Assembly (NCBI RefSeq): GCF_023715145.1
Contig: NZ_JAMBNP010000004.1
Span: 496,001-560,000, forward strand
DNA from: Paenibacillus glycanilyticus
GTDB taxonomy: Bacteria > Bacillota > Bacilli > Paenibacillales > Paenibacillaceae
Direction: 5' to 3'
DNA length: 64,000 bases
Position 1 is the first letter of the stretch; each line of letters starts with the position of its first letter. The position numbers were made by a program, and so were the translations under genes. The notes beneath the pieces are model-generated. The model did no database searches. It was given only the letters and a program-made list of their open reading frames with translations, and was not told the origin of the DNA. Positions 60,366 through 64,000 of this stretch are shown here, piece by piece.

Positions 60366-61163
60366 CTATTTGATTGCTTTTATTGATAACCATTGGGGAA
60401 TTGCCGCAGAAGGATTCTGATGCCAGTCGGTGTAGCTCTCTACTTCTTCTGCGGTCAACAATTCCTCTTCATTCGTCGAATCATCCACCCAGAACCAACC
60501 GTCCTCCGCATACATCTCTTCTAAGCGTTCTACGCTAAGAAGAGAAGAAATAATGGCATTCACAATATCCTGCATTCGCCACTTGAATGTCGGCACCTCA
60601 CCGAAGGGTCCTGTTAAGTCATAGGGTTTCTGGACAATTAGAGCTTCTTTTGCCTTAATCCCAAACGGCCGCATAAACGGATGGATATCATACATCATGT
60701 AGATTCCGTTCTTCTTTAGAACCCTGTTCACCTGTGTGTACATCGCCGCAAGGTCATGAATCCAAACATGAACACCGTTTGAGGTATATACAAAGTCATA
60801 TTCTTCACTTGGCAATTGAGCTAATGTCATGGTGTCTTCACATACGAACTCAATATCCCAGCCATGCTTATCCGCAATATTCGAGGCATACTCCAGCTGT
60901 TTTTCCGATATATCACAAGAAGTCACTTTCGCCCCCATCAGATGAAAAGCGAATACTGCATGGTTATCTCCGCTGGAAGGAACCAGCACACGCGTTCCTA
61001 ATAAATCCGGGAATGCTTCTCTAATCATTGCAAATGTCCCAGGATGAAAAGCAGAGGCAGGAGCTGCTATAATTCTCGCTATTGCTTCTTCTGTCCGATA
61101 TTTCGGATACCATGTATCCGACCACTCGTTCCAGCTTTCTTTTATCTTATTTACGCTGCTCAT
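60366..61163 (-). CDS. SAM-dependent class I methyltransferase
   Basis: 265 residues. Motif I reads VLVPSSGDNHAVFAFHLMGA (SGDN for the more usual GxGxG), motif II VTSCDISEKQLEYA with the acidic ribose ligand, motif IV YDFVYTSNGVHVWI, and post-motif VLKKNGIYMMYDIHP. Methyltransferase-11-type; substrate unknown. AAGGAGATG precedes the ATG. Single gene with a terminator. Confidence 0.87.
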   Translation of the reverse strand: MSSVNKIKESWNEWSDTWYPKYRTEEAIARIIAAPASAFHPGTFAMIREAFPDLLGTRVLVPSSGDNHAVFAFHLMGAKVTSCDISEKQLEYASNIADKHGWDIEFVCEDTMTLAQLPSEEYDFVYTSNGVHVWIHDLAAMYTQVNRVLKKNGIYMMYDIHPFMRPFGIKAKEALIVQKPYDLTGPFGEVPTFKWRMQDIVNAIISSLLSVERLEEMYAEDGWFWVDDSTNEEELLTAEEVESYTDWHQNPSAAIPQWLSIKAIK

Positions 61164-61259
61164 TAATTCGCATCTCCTTCTTATCAGGATAATTACTAAT
61201 AATTATGTACCTTAACCCAAAATAAGGAAAGAGATAATATTTTTATATTAGAATTGATC

Positions 61260-62006
61260 TTAATGAACCTGATGGACACCGCCATTATTAGAAGCTGGAG
61301 AGCTTATTAACTCAATGATTTGTTGTGCTGTCCGTGCCGGATCGACCAGATTACCTTCTTCCTTCTGAGAGGCAAAATAGGCGGACAATGCCATATCCGA
61401 TTCGCGGGCTGTCCGTTGCATCGGCGTATCCATCATTCCTGGATCAATTGCGAATACTTGAATGGCATCAGGCACCGTTTCCTGCTCCATCCCAATGCAT
61501 CGGGAGAACATATTAATTGCCGCTTTAGACGAGCAATATAGACTCATGCTTGGAGCCGGATACTTACCGGATCCCGAAGAAATATTCACGATTTTCCTTG
61601 ATACACGCCAATCGGAGGTTAAACGCGCAAAAGCGGCAGTAAGCACCATGGGTGCTGCAACATTCAGTTGTATACTTTTTACTATTTCATCATCTGAACA
61701 GTGCTGGATCTCCGTTAGCGGGGTTACTGTTGCTGCGTTATTAATGAGGGTAATGGATTCCAAGCGATTTGAATCTATTGTGGTCATGATCTCTTGAAGT
61801 ACTTTTGAGAGCTTGTCCGTCATAGTCAGATCAACGGTATAAAATTTATATTTACCATTGATCGCAAACGGTCCGATACTTTCGTTATTCGTTCGAGATA
61901 AGCCAATTACGGTGTTTCCGTCTGTTAGAAGTTGTTTCGCAAGACTCTCTCCCAGTCCGCTGGATACCCCGGTAATGATGTATACATGGTTGGACAAGCT
62001 CCTCAT
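61260..62006 (-). CDS. Short-chain dehydrogenase/reductase
   Basis: 248 residues of classical SDR: IITGVSSGLGESLAKQLL (cofactor loop, TGxxxGxG), LINNAA, catalytic Ser in NISSGSGKYP and Tyr/Lys in LYCSSK. The arrangement is close to benzil/sepiapterin-reductase-like YueD proteins that use NADPH. It starts on an ATGA overlap (62003-62006) with the small membrane protein gene upstream, so it is translationally coupled. Confidence 0.9.
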   Translation of the reverse strand: MRSLSNHVYIITGVSSGLGESLAKQLLTDGNTVIGLSRTNNESIGPFAINGKYKFYTVDLTMTDKLSKVLQEIMTTIDSNRLESITLINNAATVTPLTEIQHCSDDEIVKSIQLNVAAPMVLTAAFARLTSDWRVSRKIVNISSGSGKYPAPSMSLYCSSKAAINMFSRCIGMEQETVPDAIQVFAIDPGMMDTPMQRTARESDMALSAYFASQKEEGNLVDPARTAQQIIELISSPASNNGGVHQVH

Positions 62007-62206
62007 CTCCTCTTCTGTTCTCTAAACTTTATCGTATAATAGACAGCTGTATTGCCTAAAGCCAAGATAAAGAACACGATCGTCAAGAACATTAACCCGC
62101 TTATATAGGTATTGTTCTTATTGTTCTCTATAAGGTAAAACGTTGGGATAACGGACAGAATAAAGGCAGCGCTTAATAGAATGCTAATCATTCGCCTAAA
62201 CTTCAT
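62003..62206 (-). CDS. Small two-helix membrane protein, 67 residues
   Basis: GGGAGG precedes the ATG. Two hydrophobic segments (ISILLSAAFILSVIPTFYLI and YISGLMFLTIVFFILALGN) flank a polar Asn/Lys loop, with a basic C-terminus. Function unknown. Middle gene of a three-gene operon, coupled to the SDR gene. Confidence 0.7.
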   Translation of the reverse strand: MKFRRMISILLSAAFILSVIPTFYLIENNKNNTYISGLMFLTIVFFILALGNTAVYYTIKFREQKRR

Positions 62207-62219
62207 GGATTGTACCTCC

Positions 62220-62546
62220 CTAGGAAGCTATATCGGCGCTACTTGCATACCACCGGCCATGCTTCCATATAATCTTCATTTTTACGACCTCTGTTCCGCC
62301 AAAAGACAATGATTCATTCTTGAATTCAAAATGTTGTTTGGTTGATGTTTTAGCCATCCAGAAGAAATGAAACAAAAACACCGGCCCTATTGAGTGATTC
62401 TTGGCTGCATACGTATAATCTGTCGTTGTCAGATTAGAAAAAACGAAGTACAAGCTAGAATCACAACTTTCTTCTTGTTCATCACTTTTCCCTTCCTTTA
62501 GCCGTTTCAACAATTTTCCAATATAACCAAGATTAACATAGTTCAC
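62220..62546 (-). CDS. Hypothetical protein, 108 residues
   Basis: Not recognised. Begins MNYVNLGYIGKLLKRLKEGK and contains a DEQEESCD acidic stretch and aromatic beta-rich segments (SLYFVFSNL, VFLFHFFWMAK). No signal peptide. The ribosome site is weak. It is 13 bp before the small membrane protein gene, in an operon with it and the SDR gene. Confidence 0.5.
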   Translation of the reverse strand: MNYVNLGYIGKLLKRLKEGKSDEQEESCDSSLYFVFSNLTTTDYTYAAKNHSIGPVFLFHFFWMAKTSTKQHFEFKNESLSFGGTEVVKMKIIWKHGRWYASSADIAS

Positions 62547-62643
62547 TGACTCATGACTAACAAACGACTAACTTTTAAGATTTTCCAAATTGTAGGTGGT
62601 ATACTTTGAGGACGCCGGGGAGTTTAAGGAGGAAATTACCGAA

Positions 62644-63188
62644 TTGAAATTAATTCATGTAACTCTGGTAATCGCAGCCGCTATTCTGATGGGAACCTTC
62701 TTCCTTATGAACCAACAGTATCACAAGGCCAAGCAGATGGAATCAAGCCTGCAAGGATTGCTTGGCAGTGCAATCTATCAGATCTGGTCCAGCTACAATG
62801 ATCTTGAGAAGTATCCTCCAGATGAGGTTAACCGGGAACGTTTAAATCAGATAAATGAAAAACTATCAGCATTAGCGCCTACTCCCACCTTGTAGATCAA
62901 AAAGAAGGAACGAACCTTCTGGTTCCCATTGCTAAAGATCTAAGAACGATAACAGTCTACTTAAATCAACAACTTCAACAGCAAGCATCTATTTCACCAA
63001 ATGATCAAGATGTTTACCGCTATATGCTTCAAACGATAGCTGACATTAACCCTCAAATTAGCGATGTTTATTATATTCCCGGTTTGCTGGAAGGACCTAA
63101 AGTGACACTTAAACCAAACCGAACAGCTGTGCAAAAGATGGTCGTATTCCGCTACCGACTAAAGGAATATGCTGCTCAATTGGTGTAA
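62644..63188 (+). pseudogene. Membrane-anchored protein gene broken by a frameshift
   Basis: Not a recognised family. The first frame (TTG start at 62644 after AAGGAGG; GTG at 62596 is in frame but earlier than the site) encodes a membrane anchor (VTLVIAAAILMGTFFLM) then a helical segment and stops at 62895. The next frame continues as coding-like sequence (AYSHLVDQKEG, YRYMLQTIADINPQISDVYY, MVVFRYRLKEY) to a TAA at 63186-63188. The frames meet at an AAAAA run near 62861-62865; a one-base change there joins them into about 180 residues. Confidence 0.65.
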
Positions 63189-63306
63189 ATCAATCTCGCT
63201 ATACACAATCAGGAATGCGAAATCTTCAAGCCGAATCTAGAAAAGCCCTCCCCTTTCATGTTATAGTGCATAAGGCTATAGATTTAATGAAAGCGAGGAA
63301 CTTAAC

Positions 63307-63600
63307 ATGATTGATCGTACTATTCTAGTAAAATTTGGTGAGCAAACAACCCAAACCCAGCTGCAGGAAATCGTGGACCGTTTTAAGGCATTAAAGCAGC
63401 ATTTGACTGGTGTCGTTGAAGTGAACGCCGGCATTAACTTCTCGGAGAACAACAAAGGCTACCAGCTCGTACTTCGCGTTCGCTTTGAAGACCAGGCGGC
63501 GCTTGAAGCATATGGTCCAAACCCGCATCACCAAGAGGTAGCAGCACTCATCCGCGAGTATGGCCGGGAAGACAGCATCGCAGCAAATATCGAGGTATAA
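63307..63600 (+). CDS. Dabb (stress-responsive alpha/beta-barrel) protein
   Basis: 97 residues, one Dabb/ferredoxin-like barrel domain. ILVKFGEQTTQTQLQEIVDR, VVEVNAGINFS, LVLRVRFEDQAALEAYGPNP and the HQEVAALI helix are the family pattern; the conserved His-Pro-xH (NPHHQEV) and Tyr are present. Such proteins dimerise, and some act on reactive aromatics; the role here is unknown. GCGAGG precedes the ATG. Single gene with terminator. Confidence 0.88.
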   Translation: MIDRTILVKFGEQTTQTQLQEIVDRFKALKQHLTGVVEVNAGINFSENNKGYQLVLRVRFEDQAALEAYGPNPHHQEVAALIREYGREDSIAANIEV

Positions 63601-63604
63601 CAAA

Positions 63605-63646
63605 AAAACAGCGAGCCGCTTGTCTAAGTGTCTCGCTGTTTTTCTA
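63605..63646. terminator. Bidirectional terminator
   Basis: An 11-bp perfect stem AAAACAGCGAG/CTCGCTGTTTT (63605-63615 with 63632-63642) between the Dabb gene and the convergent hypothetical gene, with T-runs on both strands. Confidence 0.85.
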
Positions 63647-63647
63647 T

Positions 63648-63920
63648 TTAAGTACAACATCCCACTGCTTTCTCTACCGCATTTTTAGGAATTTTGACAT
63701 TACCTTCATTGTCAATCTCATAGGGGATATTATTGACATCCAGACGTTTGACCAGTGCAAATCTTAACTCTTCATTTAAATTTTGATTTGAACCGAAAAC
63801 TACGTATTCGTCTGGCACCTTTGCTTCTTCATCTGTAAAGTTGTATAAGAGGACACCAATGGATACGAGTAAGGTTATTGTAATAACAGAAATCATCTTC
63901 TTTATTTTCTTACGGTCCAT
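63648..63920 (-). CDS. Small membrane-anchored hypothetical protein, 90 residues
   Basis: Not recognised. Basic start MDRKKIKKMIS, one transmembrane or lipid-free signal segment (VITITLLVSIGVLLYNF), then an extracytoplasmic domain of about 60 residues (ELRFALVKRLDVNNIPYEID) ending VGCCT. AGGTGA lies nine bases before the ATG. It is convergent with the Dabb gene. The final 80 bp of the window hold no other feature. Confidence 0.55.
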   Translation of the reverse strand: MDRKKIKKMISVITITLLVSIGVLLYNFTDEEAKVPDEYVVFGSNQNLNEELRFALVKRLDVNNIPYEIDNEGNVKIPKNAVEKAVGCCT

Positions 63921-64000
63921 TTCATCTTGTCACCTCAATCTACTTCTGACAACAAAACACACTACTAAACACAGTTGTTTCGTTTATTTTTCTTTTCGAC

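Noticed and set aside
1..64000. Prophage, insertion sequence, integron or CRISPR
   Set aside because: No transposase, integrase, phage structural gene or spaced repeat array is visible anywhere in the window.

Overview
The window looks like chromosomal DNA of a spore-forming Firmicute close to Paenibacillus (genus is an inference). The grounds are strong GGAGG ribosome binding sites, frequent GTG/TTG starts, a GpsB homologue, a YheC/YheD ATP-grasp protein, a LysM coat-like protein, a GH18 protein with a copper-amine-oxidase-type N-terminal domain, and many compact hairpin terminators. No rRNA, tRNA, CRISPR array, insertion sequence or phage gene was seen. Most genes lie on the minus strand.

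Region by region. 1-1743: a thiolase (cut by the window edge) and an acyl-CoA dehydrogenase form a fatty-acid-type operon. 1.9-2.8 kb: a TipA-like MerR regulator with a MerR-type 19-bp-spacer promoter. 3.0-8.0 kb: an operon of two cytoplasmic class-C-beta-lactamase-like hydrolases followed by a three-component ABC-2 exporter, with 4-bp start/stop overlaps at two of its junctions. 8.2-12.5 kb: an ABC-F ATPase, the DEAD-box helicase DbpA, GpsB and L-rhamnose mutarotase. 12.6-17.8 kb: envelope genes (TolB-like, VanW, an unknown secreted protein, a LysM protein, an SH3/glucosaminidase protein). 18-20.4 kb: a drug-exporter/PadR operon with two matching palindromic operators. 20.4-27.6 kb: a TIM-barrel isomerase, YheC/D, an epimerase, an orphan ParB-like protein, an MFS carrier and a glycerophosphodiesterase. 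27.7-33.1 kb: a four-gene operon of HD-GYP, REC-GGDEF, a GAF histidine kinase and a thiamine-diphosphate enzyme. 33.3-39.9 kb: a DUF4166/DoxX pair, a GNAT-M42 peptidase-two-component block, and a CLC antiporter with the signature of the fluoride-selective branch. 40-54 kb: a radical SAM protein, two small Sm-like candidates, the GH18 protein, a heterodimeric ABC exporter with a full-length Lhr helicase, and a WG-repeat protein.

54-64 kb is visibly more AT-rich and looks accessory. It holds three VOC proteins, a pentapeptide-repeat protein, an APH-type phosphotransferase, GNAT, NUDIX, nucleotidyltransferase, methyltransferase and SDR genes, several tiny membrane proteins, and two genes broken by frameshifts. 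The APH-pentapeptide-VOC-VOC operon has a promoter whose spacer carries a perfect GAAC-N4-GTTC palindrome, the form of the Bacillus LexA (DinR) box. This is the most interesting regulatory signal in the window. The best candidates for new biology are this putative damage-inducible operon, the hydrolase-exporter operon, and the c-di-GMP/thiamine-diphosphate operon.
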